From NCBI RefSeq assembly GCF_963667045.1, contig NZ_OY762934.1:1-64000 (forward strand): 64,000 nucleotides of DNA. The letters are read 5' to 3'. Position numbers and translations under genes: made by a program. The notes under the pieces were generated by a model. The model ran no database searches. It was given only the letters and a program-made list of their open reading frames with translations, and was not told the origin of the DNA. Positions 6,645-15,059 of this stretch are shown one piece after another. Every line of letters begins with the position of its first letter. The first letter of the stretch is position 1. This stretch comes from an uncultured Cohaesibacter sp. (GTDB taxonomy: Bacteria > Pseudomonadota > Alphaproteobacteria > Rhizobiales > Cohaesibacteraceae).

Positions 6645-8951
6645 TTAAAGCAGTTTGGAAAGGCCTGTTATTCGACTGAGAGCTCTTGCTGGTTCAGTTA
6701 CTGCTTTTTGGGTGGCTGCGATATCGCCAACCAGAACTACCTGCTTTACCCCTCTGGTAATAGCGGTATAGACAAGACACCGGTCCAACAGTTTACTCTT
6801 GGATATTGGCACAATGATCCGGTTCCATTGGCTTCCCTGGCTTTTATGGATTGTCACTGCATAGCTTCGAAGCACTCTGTCTTGAAGGTCATTTTCAGAT
6901 AGAAGATGAGTGATACCGTCAATTTCTGCTTCAGCCAGAATGATCTCTGCATCATCAGGGATATTCTGCCCTGATGCCAAAAGGTCTGAGATTGGCATGA
7001 GCTTGGTGATGCCATCCTTTTCAAGAAGGATCTGCTTTTCTTGATAGGCTTTGGTGATTGTTCCGAAGGATCCATTGTAGAGATCCCGATCCCAATCATT
7101 TTGAGTGAACATGATTGGACAGCCTTCACAAAAGCCGGTCAATTCATCACCGGATTTGACGGCAAGTTGGTCTTTCAACCGCCTATTATATAGATCCTGG
7201 TTTATATGGACTACTGTTCCAGGACGAAGATCCCGTTCGCCTTTGGAACTGGCCAGTATTTGAACCTCATCTTCATTGCCTTCCTCAATGACCAATTCGT
7301 CATAGAGTTTTGCAACTACATCCGAGATTTCAGTTTTGCTGCAGGGATAGATGCTGACGCCCAAGCTTGGGCCGTTATATTTGGGAAGTGACGGCCAAAT
7401 GCCATCTCGGATTGATTGACTGACTGTTGGGATGCCTGTGGCTCCATCCTGACGATAGACGCGGGAGAGATGCTTTCTGGGAACAATATGACCTTCTCCG
7501 CATAGCAAATGGAATGTCAGGCCAGCGCCAACAGGGGGCAATTGCAAATCATCACCCACCAGAACCAGACGACATCCCGCACTGATCTTGCGGAAGACCT
7601 GGAAAGCACTTGCGATATCAAGCATGGAGGCTTCATCAACCACATAGGTGCGTGAAGCGGGTTCATCTTGCTCTTCTTTGTTTTTGTCAGGAGAGGATTT
7701 GTTTGACGCATGGATGAAGCCTGCGATCGTCATGGCTTTCTTGCCTGTCATATCAACCATACGTTTGGCAGCTCTTCCTGCCAATGCCATTTGAACCACT
7801 TTAGATCCTAACGCATCAAGACCGGCATAAAGAGCAGACAGGGTTGCAGTTTTCCCAACTCCAGCTCCACCGCTGATGACGCAAACCTGATTGGTCAATG
7901 CCATCCAGACAGCTTCTCGCTGTTCATCCCCCAATGGATGGTTGGCTTTCTCCCAATCCATAATTGCTTTGTTGGCTTTATTGCGTTCGCTGGGGCTGAT
8001 TTCAGTCGGATGGCTGTACAACATGTCCTTTTGCGAAGGAACCTCTGTACCATCAACCATTGAGGCAAGGCGCTTGGCAATATAGCGCTCCATGAGCCAT
8101 GCGCCCGTTGAGCTGTATAGACCGCTTTTTTCATCGCACAGCCAGCCACCGGGAGTGGGGGTGTTTATTGCCTGATCCGCTAATGAGGCATCGTTATCGA
8201 GTAGTTTTGTGACGATGCCTTTCAGGGTCATGTGATCCAAGGCTGTATGCCCATCAGTGTCATAGGCACGATACAACGCTTCAGCAACAGCAGCATGGCC
8301 ACGTTTGGGGTCAGTTGGATACATGCCAAGGCGATCAATGGCAATTCGGTCCACTTTTTCCCATTTTTGGCCAAATGCCAACAATCTGTAGGGATCTCGT
8401 GTCAGCTTATCCATGACATGTTCGCCGTAAAACTCGAACAGAGCAGCACCCAGTCCAATAGGAAAGCGGTTTGCGTCCAACCAGGCAATTACTTCACCGG
8501 GATTGAGTTTTTGCCATCCATCAATCAAGATGCGTGCTGCTTCTAATGTGACGATTTCAGACAATGCATCTTCATCACCTTCATTGAGAATGTTGCAGAG
8601 GCCTTCGCCAAATCGATCCCAAAGGGCTATGGCTTTTTGTTGCCCAATACCAGGAAAGCGTTTACCTGATATGGTTGCGATCATGTTGCGTCCAAATGGC
8701 CTGAGAAGTATGGCTTTCTTGGCCCGGAATTGATCATTTCCGCGGTATTTTTCCATTTCGCCTTGTAAGGCCCACAGATCGCCAGATAGGGCAATCTCGT
8801 TTCCCAAAGCCTTCTGGGGCAGGGCGATAGTCAAAGGTGTCACATCGCCGCCTGGAGCATTTTCTTCAATAGGCGTTCCGACCATGATGGCTCCATGACC
8901 GGGCTTGCTCCAGCGGATATGGTTCATCTGAACGGTCAGGTTGATCACCAC
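6645..8951 (-). CDS. RecD-like SF1 DNA helicase of the mobile module
   Basis: The 768-residue protein has the RecD2/TraA type of helicase layout. An N-terminal part contains a helix-hairpin-helix-like segment (F-P-G-I-G-Q-Q-K-A near residue 100). Walker A, G-G-A-G-V-G-K-T, lies near residue 365; Walker B, V-V-D-E-A-S-M-L-D, near 440; and motif III, V-G-D-D-L-Q-L-P-P-V-G, near 470. A C-terminal UvrD-like 2B segment has V-T-I-H-K-S-Q-G-S-Q-W near 720 and Y-T-A-I-T-R-G near 745. It probably unwinds duplex DNA during transfer, replication or repair of the element. It starts with GTG and overlaps the preceding small gene by 7 bases, so translation is probably coupled. It is the last gene of the operon. 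Confidence 0.85.
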   Translation of the reverse strand: MVINLTVQMNHIRWSKPGHGAIMVGTPIEENAPGGDVTPLTIALPQKALGNEIALSGDLWALQGEMEKYRGNDQFRAKKAILLRPFGRNMIATISGKRFPGIGQQKAIALWDRFGEGLCNILNEGDEDALSEIVTLEAARILIDGWQKLNPGEVIAWLDANRFPIGLGAALFEFYGEHVMDKLTRDPYRLLAFGQKWEKVDRIAIDRLGMYPTDPKRGHAAVAEALYRAYDTDGHTALDHMTLKGIVTKLLDNDASLADQAINTPTPGGWLCDEKSGLYSSTGAWLMERYIAKRLASMVDGTEVPSQKDMLYSHPTEISPSERNKANKAIMDWEKANHPLGDEQREAVWMALTNQVCVISGGAGVGKTATLSALYAGLDALGSKVVQMALAGRAAKRMVDMTGKKAMTIAGFIHASNKSSPDKNKEEQDEPASRTYVVDEASMLDIASAFQVFRKISAGCRLVLVGDDLQLPPVGAGLTFHLLCGEGHIVPRKHLSRVYRQDGATGIPTVSQSIRDGIWPSLPKYNGPSLGVSIYPCSKTEISDVVAKLYDELVIEEGNEDEVQILASSKGERDLRPGTVVHINQDLYNRRLKDQLAVKSGDELTGFCEGCPIMFTQNDWDRDLYNGSFGTITKAYQEKQILLEKDGITKLMPISDLLASGQNIPDDAEIILAEAEIDGITHLLSENDLQDRVLRSYAVTIHKSQGSQWNRIIVPISKSKLLDRCLVYTAITRGVKQVVLVGDIAATQKAVTEPARALSRITGLSKLL

Positions 8952-9367
8952 GGCATTCTCCCAATATCCGGCAGGGTTAGGTCTGCGTAGCCTTTTTTTC
9001 GCATCTGGTCTTTCAAATAACGGTTTTCTTCTTCGACTGTCGCCAAACGTTCCTGCAGTTTTTTGACTTGATCAATGGCGTCGGCTTCTCTTCGGGTTTT
9101 GGCTCCTGACGCCAGGGTGTTGGTTTCAGAGACATTGGTTTGATGAGATGGATTGCCTTCAATATTGGCCAGAATTTCAGCAATGGCGGGATTGGTGCGG
9201 AAGACATCCCGCCCAAACTTCAGGTCCTGAGCCATTTTGCTACGGTTCAATTTGCCATTGGAAGACCAGGGAAGAGTTCCTGTGCTCTTCCCATTTTCAA
9301 TGTAGGCCTGGAATTTGTCGGCATATTCCCGGCCGGCATCGGCTCCATTCTTACCTTTGAGGCTCAT
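8945..9367 (-). CDS. Small coiled-coil protein of the mobile module (VPA1267-like)
   Basis: The 140-residue protein starts with K-G-K-N-G-A-D-A-G-R-E-Y-A-D-K-F-Q-A-Y-I-E and a segment L-N-R-S-K-M-A-Q-D-L-K-F-G-R that resembles a small helical DNA-binding motif. Residues 95-125 form a probable coiled coil (K-L-Q-E-R-L-A-T-V-E-E-E-N-R-Y-L-K-D-Q). From memory, this organisation resembles the VPA1267 family found beside gamma-mobile-trio genes. The start has GGAG 8 bases upstream, and a perfect hairpin lies just before that (9391-9412). The role is unknown; an accessory DNA-binding factor for recombination is the natural guess. Confidence 0.65.
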   Translation of the reverse strand: MSLKGKNGADAGREYADKFQAYIENGKSTGTLPWSSNGKLNRSKMAQDLKFGRDVFRTNPAIAEILANIEGNPSHQTNVSETNTLASGAKTRREADAIDQVKKLQERLATVEEENRYLKDQMRKKGYADLTLPDIGRMPW

Positions 9368-9390
9368 TGTGATGCTCCATCAATATCATG

Positions 9391-9412
9391 ACCGCAGCAT
9401 TCATGCTGCGGT
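9391..9412. repeat. Perfect 10-bp inverted repeat in the leader of the 140-aa gene
   Basis: The arms accgcagcat and atgctgcggt flank a 2-base loop and lie 24 bases upstream of the ATG at 9367 on the minus strand. In RNA this would form a very stable hairpin immediately ahead of the ribosome binding site. As DNA it is a near-perfect palindrome suited to a dimeric repressor. There is no T-run, so it is not a simple terminator. Confidence 0.7.
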
Positions 9413-9561
9413 TCTGCCCTCCGGCGAGGACGGGGAGGCAAGGTGCAATGGTCTTCGCGGGGAACCGCCTGCAGCCGCGTTTGCGCGGCGAAGGTGGGCG
9501 GAAGATCCGTTGCACCGCGCCAGGGGCAGCGCCCCTTAGTCTGAACGCTGCCGCGACAAGC
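9413..9561. other. G+C-rich structured insert inside the operon
   Basis: This 149-base gap separates two genes of an otherwise tightly packed operon and is far more G+C-rich than its flanks. It holds nested inverted repeats: ggtgcaatggtctt near 9440 against aagatccgttgcacc near 9502-9516, gccgcg-tttg-cgcggc near 9474-9489, and aggggc-agc-gcccct at 9522-9536. No open frame of merit is seen. It looks like a small structured RNA, a REP-like repeat or a protein-binding region. Confidence 0.45.
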
Positions 9562-10041
9562 TCAAGCAACAGGATACTTACCTATGGCCTTGATTTGTGA
9601 GAGTAATCGATCATTGTGATCTTTTAACCTCTTGTTGTCTCCCATCAGTGTTGCGTTCTGGATTTCCAGATTCTCTGTTTTTTGGCGAAGATAGGCAAGC
9701 TCCTGACTGATCTCTTTGAGGCGATTTCCTTTGGCGGAAGATCGATCCTGGATAGTTTTTATTGCTTGTTCAAAGCGTTTGGTTAGGTCTGCGTATTTGC
9801 CTGTTATGGGCTGATCAATTTTGGGATCAATCCATTCACGAAGATCGTGATTTGGTCCTGCCCAACGTCGCAATTTGGCTCTGTGTTTGGGAAAGTCTTT
9901 AGCATTGAGATCAACATTGTCAGGAAGGCCATCTTTTGCCCATTGTTCCAAGATTAGAACTTTGGCTTCAAAAGCTTCTTTGACTGCTGCTGCTTTTTCC
10001 GATGGTGACAGGTTCTGGGCTGGTTGATCTTGATCAGTCAT
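9562..10041 (-). CDS. Coiled-coil accessory protein of the mobile module (GmtX/TnpC-like)
   Basis: The 159-residue protein has a long C-terminal coiled coil (about residues 100-150, L-A-Y-L-R-Q-K-T-E-N-L-E-I-Q-N-A-T-L and following heptads). A charged N-terminal half includes P-K-H-R-A-K-L-R-R-W-A-G-P. Small coiled-coil proteins sit behind the recombinases in Tn554 (TnpC) and in gamma-mobile-trio islands (GmtX), and by position this is the equivalent. Its ATG overlaps the stop codon of the upstream 821-residue recombinase by 4 bases (ATGA). The molecular role is inferred from position only. Confidence 0.65.
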   Translation of the reverse strand: MTDQDQPAQNLSPSEKAAAVKEAFEAKVLILEQWAKDGLPDNVDLNAKDFPKHRAKLRRWAGPNHDLREWIDPKIDQPITGKYADLTKRFEQAIKTIQDRSSAKGNRLKEISQELAYLRQKTENLEIQNATLMGDNKRLKDHNDRLLSQIKAIGKYPVA

Positions 10042-12503
10042 TGGATTTTCCTCCGACTGCGTTCGACTATTTTTCTGTTGTGTTTCAATGTGTTTTTGAA
10101 TGACTCAAGTTTCCGCCTTGCTGCGATTTCAATTTCTTTGCTTGCTGGATGATTGGCGGTTTTATTTGCTTGATCTATTCTTTCTTCCACTATTTGGATA
10201 TTTTCGGAGAACATCGCGCAATGTGGGCATTGGGAGCAGATTTTTATGGACGCATATGCTTGGTCTGGAAGTCCGGCTTTTATTTCTTCCCCCAAATGCA
10301 TGCTCTTTTCTTTTAGGCATTGAGCTTGTGCGATATGGGATGGATCATGAGGGTTGAATAGGCAATGCGCATGCCCACCATCTATTGGTTCCAGGTATCT
10401 TTTAGGGGCGATCTTTCGCAACTGTTTGATCAAGGAATCCCGTTCATCATCAGGGCTGATGTTAGAAGAGCTGTTGATAGAGACATGGTGCCTTGCCTGT
10501 TCGGTCATTTCGTCAAGCAGTTCATATAAGTCAACGGCGCCTTGTCCGATAGGATGTTCGGTGCCGTTGTACATGTCGAGCATCCTGCTCACCTGATAGT
10601 CAATTCTTACGTCTTCATGGCATTTGCCAATGTCCTTGACGCTTTGGAACGCCTTTTTGGCTTCATTCTTGAGGTCTTGGCTTTCTTCGCTATCACTGTT
10701 GGATATTTGGGTCAGATGAGACAACATGCCAGGATTGGTCATGGTGATATAACGTCGGGTCATTTCAGGGTCAAAATGACGTAAAAAACGGCTAAGAGCG
10801 TCAAGTTTACCAAATTTTTGTCCATAATAGTAATAAACTGCAAATGCGCGACGAAGTTGATGAGTGGTAAATATCCATTTTACACCATTATCATCTGTGT
10901 CAACACCTGTCATTTTTGAGAATACTTTTAGTTTATCATCAAATCGTGTTGATATATACTTTCTATGGTCAGGTATTGTTTTGTAGTCATTGGGTGTTAA
11001 TCTTGGGGTGATAATTTTGGTAATCCAGTTGTGTTGTTCGTGTTCCCTTGCTGTTGCGCTTAGTTGTTCGAGGATTTTTACTGCATAATTAATAGAAGCA
11101 GGGACCGGAATGGTGGAATAATCCTTGATGGTTTTGGCAATGTAACTGGTCATGAGCCAACTACCAGGATTGATAGGGTCTTGAAAGACGCACCCTTCTT
11201 GCAGGCTTTCCAATTCCATTTTTCGGCGTGCAGAGAACCCACCAATCAAAATAAGGCAAGCAGTGACAAGATGCCCCAGTGCTACCTCCAATGACATGCG
11301 ATCAGTGTCTTCTGATAATAAGATATCTCGTTTTTTGGCAGTTGGTGTATCTGTCCATCGTGGGGCGATGTTTGGGAAGCTTTGATGATTAATTGGGGTA
11401 TATTCAGTAATGACAGATTGAATCCTGTTGCGCATTTCGGCGTCACGGGCATTGCTGGGATTCATTTTTGACAACAATTCTGCCCGAATGGCTGCGGATT
11501 CTTCGCAAATTTTCAATATGGCAGGACTGTAATCCAGCACCCAGATTGCGGCATGGTCAAGCAACTGCAGCCACTGTTCTGGGCTAGGAGTTCCCATCCG
11601 CCCTTCAGGTCTACCGGATTTTCCGGTGGGTGAAGGCTTGCGGGACATTTGTTTGGTCCGCTCTTCGCGTGATACCATTTCAAATGGATCAAACTGCAAT
11701 GGATCATGTGTTATTATTCCTTGCACCGAATAGGTGTGCAAGGAGGACCAGATATCCAAAAGTTGTTGTATAGCATTTATAGATAGTCTTGGATCTTCTA
11801 TTATTTTAGAAGTGGATGTATCAGTTTTTTGATTGGATATTTGTTTTAGAGAGTCTTCTGGCGCTGTTTGCAAGATTAGAGATTCTAGGTCTGTCCAGAT
11901 GGAGAGGGTTCGCAATTTGTTGTTGTTGGGTAGTCCCAATTCATTGCAGATTGCATGCAAACTGATTGAGGGTTTTGAATTTTTGTGGTGATTTAGTGGC
12001 CATTTAAATTGGCCATCCAAGACTCTTTCTTTGAGATTGTCAAAGCGCGTTTCTAAGGGAATGAGAGAATATATAGATCCGGATTCTGTGAGGGTGTTGC
12101 AGAAGGTGTCAAACAAATGGCCATCTAGATCCTGCATTTGTTCTATTCCCATACTGATCCGCCAGCGCATGATCCATACTAACTGTAAGAATTTTTTCTT
12201 GGCAATTTCGGCATCTAAATATTTTTGTAATTCTTCTGCAATAAAAATTTTGGCAGTCAGTAGATCTGAGATGTTGGATGGATCAGTTAATAGGATGTTG
12301 CATTCATCTATTACTTGATTAAAATTTATAGTGACCTTGCTGTCGCGGACTTTTTCTGGTTCTCTGGTTTGGATTATCCAGATATTGTGTTTTAGGCTGG
12401 GTTCCTGTTTTTCTTCAGGTGAGGAGGAGCTATTGATCAGCCATTCTGGTCTGCCATATTCAGCCATTTTTTTATTGTGATAGGCCATGTCAATTTGTGA
12501 CAT
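10038..12503 (-). CDS. Large tyrosine recombinase (GmtZ/TnpB-like)
   Basis: The 821-residue protein carries a tyrosine recombinase catalytic core in its C-terminal half. The first Arg lies in G-G-F-S-A-R-R-K-M-E-L near residue 425, a Lys in A-K-T-I-K-D-Y near 460, H-Q-L-R-R near 555, R-H-F-D near 585 and the nucleophile in T-R-R-Y-I near 595. After the core comes a Cys/His-rich tail (C-S-Q-C-P-H-C near residue 755) that may bind zinc, and a long basic helix. These enzymes cut and rejoin DNA through a covalent phosphotyrosine. It starts 3 bases after the 671-residue recombinase gene ends. It is far larger than phage integrases (350-450 aa) and resembles large subunits of multi-recombinase transposition modules. 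Confidence 0.8.
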   Translation of the reverse strand: MSQIDMAYHNKKMAEYGRPEWLINSSSSPEEKQEPSLKHNIWIIQTREPEKVRDSKVTINFNQVIDECNILLTDPSNISDLLTAKIFIAEELQKYLDAEIAKKKFLQLVWIMRWRISMGIEQMQDLDGHLFDTFCNTLTESGSIYSLIPLETRFDNLKERVLDGQFKWPLNHHKNSKPSISLHAICNELGLPNNNKLRTLSIWTDLESLILQTAPEDSLKQISNQKTDTSTSKIIEDPRLSINAIQQLLDIWSSLHTYSVQGIITHDPLQFDPFEMVSREERTKQMSRKPSPTGKSGRPEGRMGTPSPEQWLQLLDHAAIWVLDYSPAILKICEESAAIRAELLSKMNPSNARDAEMRNRIQSVITEYTPINHQSFPNIAPRWTDTPTAKKRDILLSEDTDRMSLEVALGHLVTACLILIGGFSARRKMELESLQEGCVFQDPINPGSWLMTSYIAKTIKDYSTIPVPASINYAVKILEQLSATAREHEQHNWITKIITPRLTPNDYKTIPDHRKYISTRFDDKLKVFSKMTGVDTDDNGVKWIFTTHQLRRAFAVYYYYGQKFGKLDALSRFLRHFDPEMTRRYITMTNPGMLSHLTQISNSDSEESQDLKNEAKKAFQSVKDIGKCHEDVRIDYQVSRMLDMYNGTEHPIGQGAVDLYELLDEMTEQARHHVSINSSSNISPDDERDSLIKQLRKIAPKRYLEPIDGGHAHCLFNPHDPSHIAQAQCLKEKSMHLGEEIKAGLPDQAYASIKICSQCPHCAMFSENIQIVEERIDQANKTANHPASKEIEIAARRKLESFKNTLKHNRKIVERSRRKIQ

Positions 12504-12506
12504 AAG

Positions 12507-14522
12507 TCAGTCCTCCAACATTGGTAATGAGATTTCGCCTGAGATCAGCATTTTTGATGCTTTGCGTGCTGAGCGAATATAGTTGGTCATATGCCCGTGT
12601 TCTGATAACTGTTTTCCGATGGCTTTGACCAAAGCCAATAGGGGCAGGTAGTTCAGACGATATCGGGCTTTGTTGGGATAGTTGAATTGCATTTGTCGCA
12701 ATTTCTTGTGTGTTACATACAGGACCATTAGATTTTGTTCTGTAGGATCAAAACGCAGGATTTCGGGGGAGCCGTAATCAGTTTGTTTGATCAAGCCTAC
12801 AGTGGCAGAGATGCCAGATTGATGGGCCACATTCCTTATGCGTTCCAGATCTTTGACCGTCTTACCAAGTTTTTGGGCAATTTCTTTTTGGTCAAGGTCT
12901 CGGGTCAGAATGCCCTCGACCGCATCTTGGAACAGTCGGATGCTGGCATCTAATTCAGCATTCATGGTTGGTGTATTCAAATAGTGGGGTTGCAATACTC
13001 CAGACCCGGAATGTCCAGCTACTGCTGCTGTTTCTGCAAAGGAATTGGTGTCCTGACGGGTTAGATTGAGTACTGATTTTCGTATTGCTTTGTGCGTAAA
13101 GCCTTTTCTGCCAATAATATGATTTGTATTATCAAATAGATAATGCCCAAATGCTTGGTGTTTTGGTATTGGTTTTGGGTTGAGGTTTGTTGATACATAA
13201 ATCCAGAATTCATCATTGAATAATTCTTCAGAATGATCTCCGAATTCGGATCTCATGGTCTCTGCCATAACCCTGAACCGCTCAATGATGTTTGCACAAG
13301 AGATGCTGTTTCCCCAATTGGTTTTTTTAAGATCAGCATATGCATGGTCATCGTCAGAATTAGGGTTATTATTATCAAGTTCTGCAATAACATGTTTGAA
13401 TTTATCCATTGCCATTTCGGCTTTGGTGTTATTGAGATTCTGACGTTCTCCCAGATATCCAACCACATGATGGCCTGCTCTGTTTTTGAATGCAGTGATT
13501 ATGGATTTGGTTGCTAACATTGAGTGTTTGTCAGAAGTGAAGACATAAGGAAATCTGGTTAGATCTCGTGCGGGTTGCATATTCCAACCTGTGTCACATA
13601 TCAAGATAGTCAGTGCGGCGTAAGCTGCTTGGGATGAAGGGCCAAATGCACTGCGGTAGGCTAAAATGAATAGGTTTCTATCGCGTTGAATTTGTGTGAT
13701 GTCGATCCCGCTGGCTTTTCGCCAGGTTTCAATATCTCTGCAGAGCTTTCGTGCTCTGCTATTAGATATTTTGAAAGTTCCGGTTTTGGTAATTGCTTGT
13801 TTGTAATCGAGCAGTCCTTGTTTGATAATTTCACAAGATTCTGGGTCATTTTCTGGCCCCAATGGCTTGTTATGTAGCAACATTTGCCCGAACTTATGTA
13901 ATCTTTCGTATAAATCAAATATCTCAATGCATTCATTTCTTATAATATTGATTGCTTTTCTATCTCGATCAAATCCTTTTAATCCTTCAAGTTCTATCCA
14001 GTCATTTTCACCAAGTGATTTATTGTGTTTACTTGATGTTTCTGAACTTGAATAAGGTTTTTTGATATATTCAGATTTGAATAAGGTTGGTATAAACTGA
14101 AAATTTTGTTCTTTTCTAATTTTTTCTATTCCATCACAGGCATTCCAAACTCTCATATATTTAGTTTGGTTAGATGATTTTGAACCCTTTTTTATAAATG
14201 GGTCCATATCATTTTCAATTGCTTTAGACCATTTGTTCAATATTTTACAGAATAGACGATTGTGTTTAATTGGATCTGCAATCAACTTATCTATATTCTT
14301 GTTTTGTTCTTCTGCAAAAATGGAATGAATTAGATTGATGTCAGGAGAATCTTGATTGTTTGCCAACCAGATTAAAAAGGAAATTACACCGTTTTTTGTT
14401 TCGGTTATTGTTGCTCCATTATCGCGCTTGAACGCCAACCCATTCACAGCTTCAACAAGGGGTTTGGGGTAGGCTTTTTGCCAATTATTTTTTGATATTT
14501 TTGGGGACACTGAAATACTCAA
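12507..14522 (-). CDS. Tyrosine recombinase (GmtY/TnpA-like), first gene of the module
   Basis: The 671-residue protein has a tyrosine recombinase domain near its middle and C-terminus. T-G-W-N-M-Q-P-A-R-D-L near residue 311 supplies the first Arg; a Lys lies in A-T-K-S-I or A-F-K-N-R near 340. H-K-A-I-R-K follows near 480, A-G-H-S-G-S-G near 507 and a Tyr in Q-P-H-Y-L near 517. The apparent start is TTG at 14522; an in-frame GTG at 14510 is an alternative, and neither has a strong ribosome binding site. It is the gene nearest to the bcp junction (about 120 bases away), where element-end recombinases usually sit. The coding sequence is markedly A+T-rich. Confidence 0.78.
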   Translation of the reverse strand: MSISVSPKISKNNWQKAYPKPLVEAVNGLAFKRDNGATITETKNGVISFLIWLANNQDSPDINLIHSIFAEEQNKNIDKLIADPIKHNRLFCKILNKWSKAIENDMDPFIKKGSKSSNQTKYMRVWNACDGIEKIRKEQNFQFIPTLFKSEYIKKPYSSSETSSKHNKSLGENDWIELEGLKGFDRDRKAINIIRNECIEIFDLYERLHKFGQMLLHNKPLGPENDPESCEIIKQGLLDYKQAITKTGTFKISNSRARKLCRDIETWRKASGIDITQIQRDRNLFILAYRSAFGPSSQAAYAALTILICDTGWNMQPARDLTRFPYVFTSDKHSMLATKSIITAFKNRAGHHVVGYLGERQNLNNTKAEMAMDKFKHVIAELDNNNPNSDDDHAYADLKKTNWGNSISCANIIERFRVMAETMRSEFGDHSEELFNDEFWIYVSTNLNPKPIPKHQAFGHYLFDNTNHIIGRKGFTHKAIRKSVLNLTRQDTNSFAETAAVAGHSGSGVLQPHYLNTPTMNAELDASIRLFQDAVEGILTRDLDQKEIAQKLGKTVKDLERIRNVAHQSGISATVGLIKQTDYGSPEILRFDPTEQNLMVLYVTHKKLRQMQFNYPNKARYRLNYLPLLALVKAIGKQLSEHGHMTNYIRSARKASKMLISGEISLPMLED

Positions 14523-14607
14523 GGTTGTATGGATTATGTTGACTTTTTATATTCCTTTTATGGATCAATCTATCATCAAAAAATATCTATGTAAATCAGT
14601 CAGTCAG

Positions 14608-14772
14608 TCATGCACCTGATTTTATTTCGGCCAAAATGATCTTGGGATAGAAATAGAGGACGACCGGTTTGCCCTTGCAGGCGCTGAGGGAAATTTCGCC
14701 ATCCCCATTGGTTCTCAGGGTGAAGTCGGGGGCAAGATCGCCTGTCTTCGGGTTTGTGTTCGTTTCAGCCAT
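14608..14772 (-). pseudogene. bcp: bcp-type peroxiredoxin, 5' fragment cut by the island
   Basis: From ATG 14772 the frame reads D-L-A-P-D-F-T-L, G-D-G-E-I-S-L-S-A-C-K-G-K and P-V-V-L-Y-F-Y-P-K, the standard opening of the Bcp/thiol peroxidase family. The family continues D-D-T-x-G-C-T, which holds the catalytic cysteine. Here it continues I-I-L-A-E-I-K-S-G-A and stops at 14608. The break is therefore at about 14640, just before the active site, and the 54-residue product cannot be an active peroxiredoxin. The remaining ~110 codons are not in the window and should lie at the other end of the island if insertion was simple. Confidence 0.8.
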
Positions 14773-15059
14773 GGGTCATCCTTTCGTCTTTTTTGTGCGG
14801 TCTAGGTAACCTGACACGGAGCGGTCAGGGCTTTGACTGATCGTACGATGGTCGCACCACCGCAGATCATAGGGCGATTGGCCTGTTGCGGTGAAGAGAA
14901 AATTTTCCTCGCCCCGGGCTTCTGCGACTTAGAAAGCTCTTGTGAGGTACCCGAATCTGGCCTAACAGAACAAGGGGCAGTCTGGGTGATGCGGTCGGAC
15001 GACATGGGTGATATGGGCGTTCGGGACTGAAACTGAAGCGGATAGGGAGGCATGTTACT

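Larger units (their letters stand above)
1..14640. mobile_element. Genomic island with a two-recombinase integration module, right end inside bcp
   Basis: The right boundary is fixed by a bcp-type peroxiredoxin reading frame that is intact from its ATG at 14772 down to about 14641 and then changes to unrelated sequence. Everything to the left is accessory: IS remnants, antitoxins, nucleases, and an operon of two tyrosine recombinases, two coiled-coil proteins and a helicase reading leftwards from the boundary. Genes at 10-14.5 kb are visibly more A+T-rich than the core genes after 15 kb. The left end lies before position 1, so the full size is unknown. Treating this as one element is an inference; it could be several nested insertions. 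Confidence 0.7.

Noticed and set aside
6556-6648. Short plus-strand frame starting ATG 6556 with AAAGGA upstream (30 residues, Cys-rich)
   Set aside because: Too short, no family features, and the protein-like reading in a neighbouring frame near 6650-6680 is antisense to the helicase gene.
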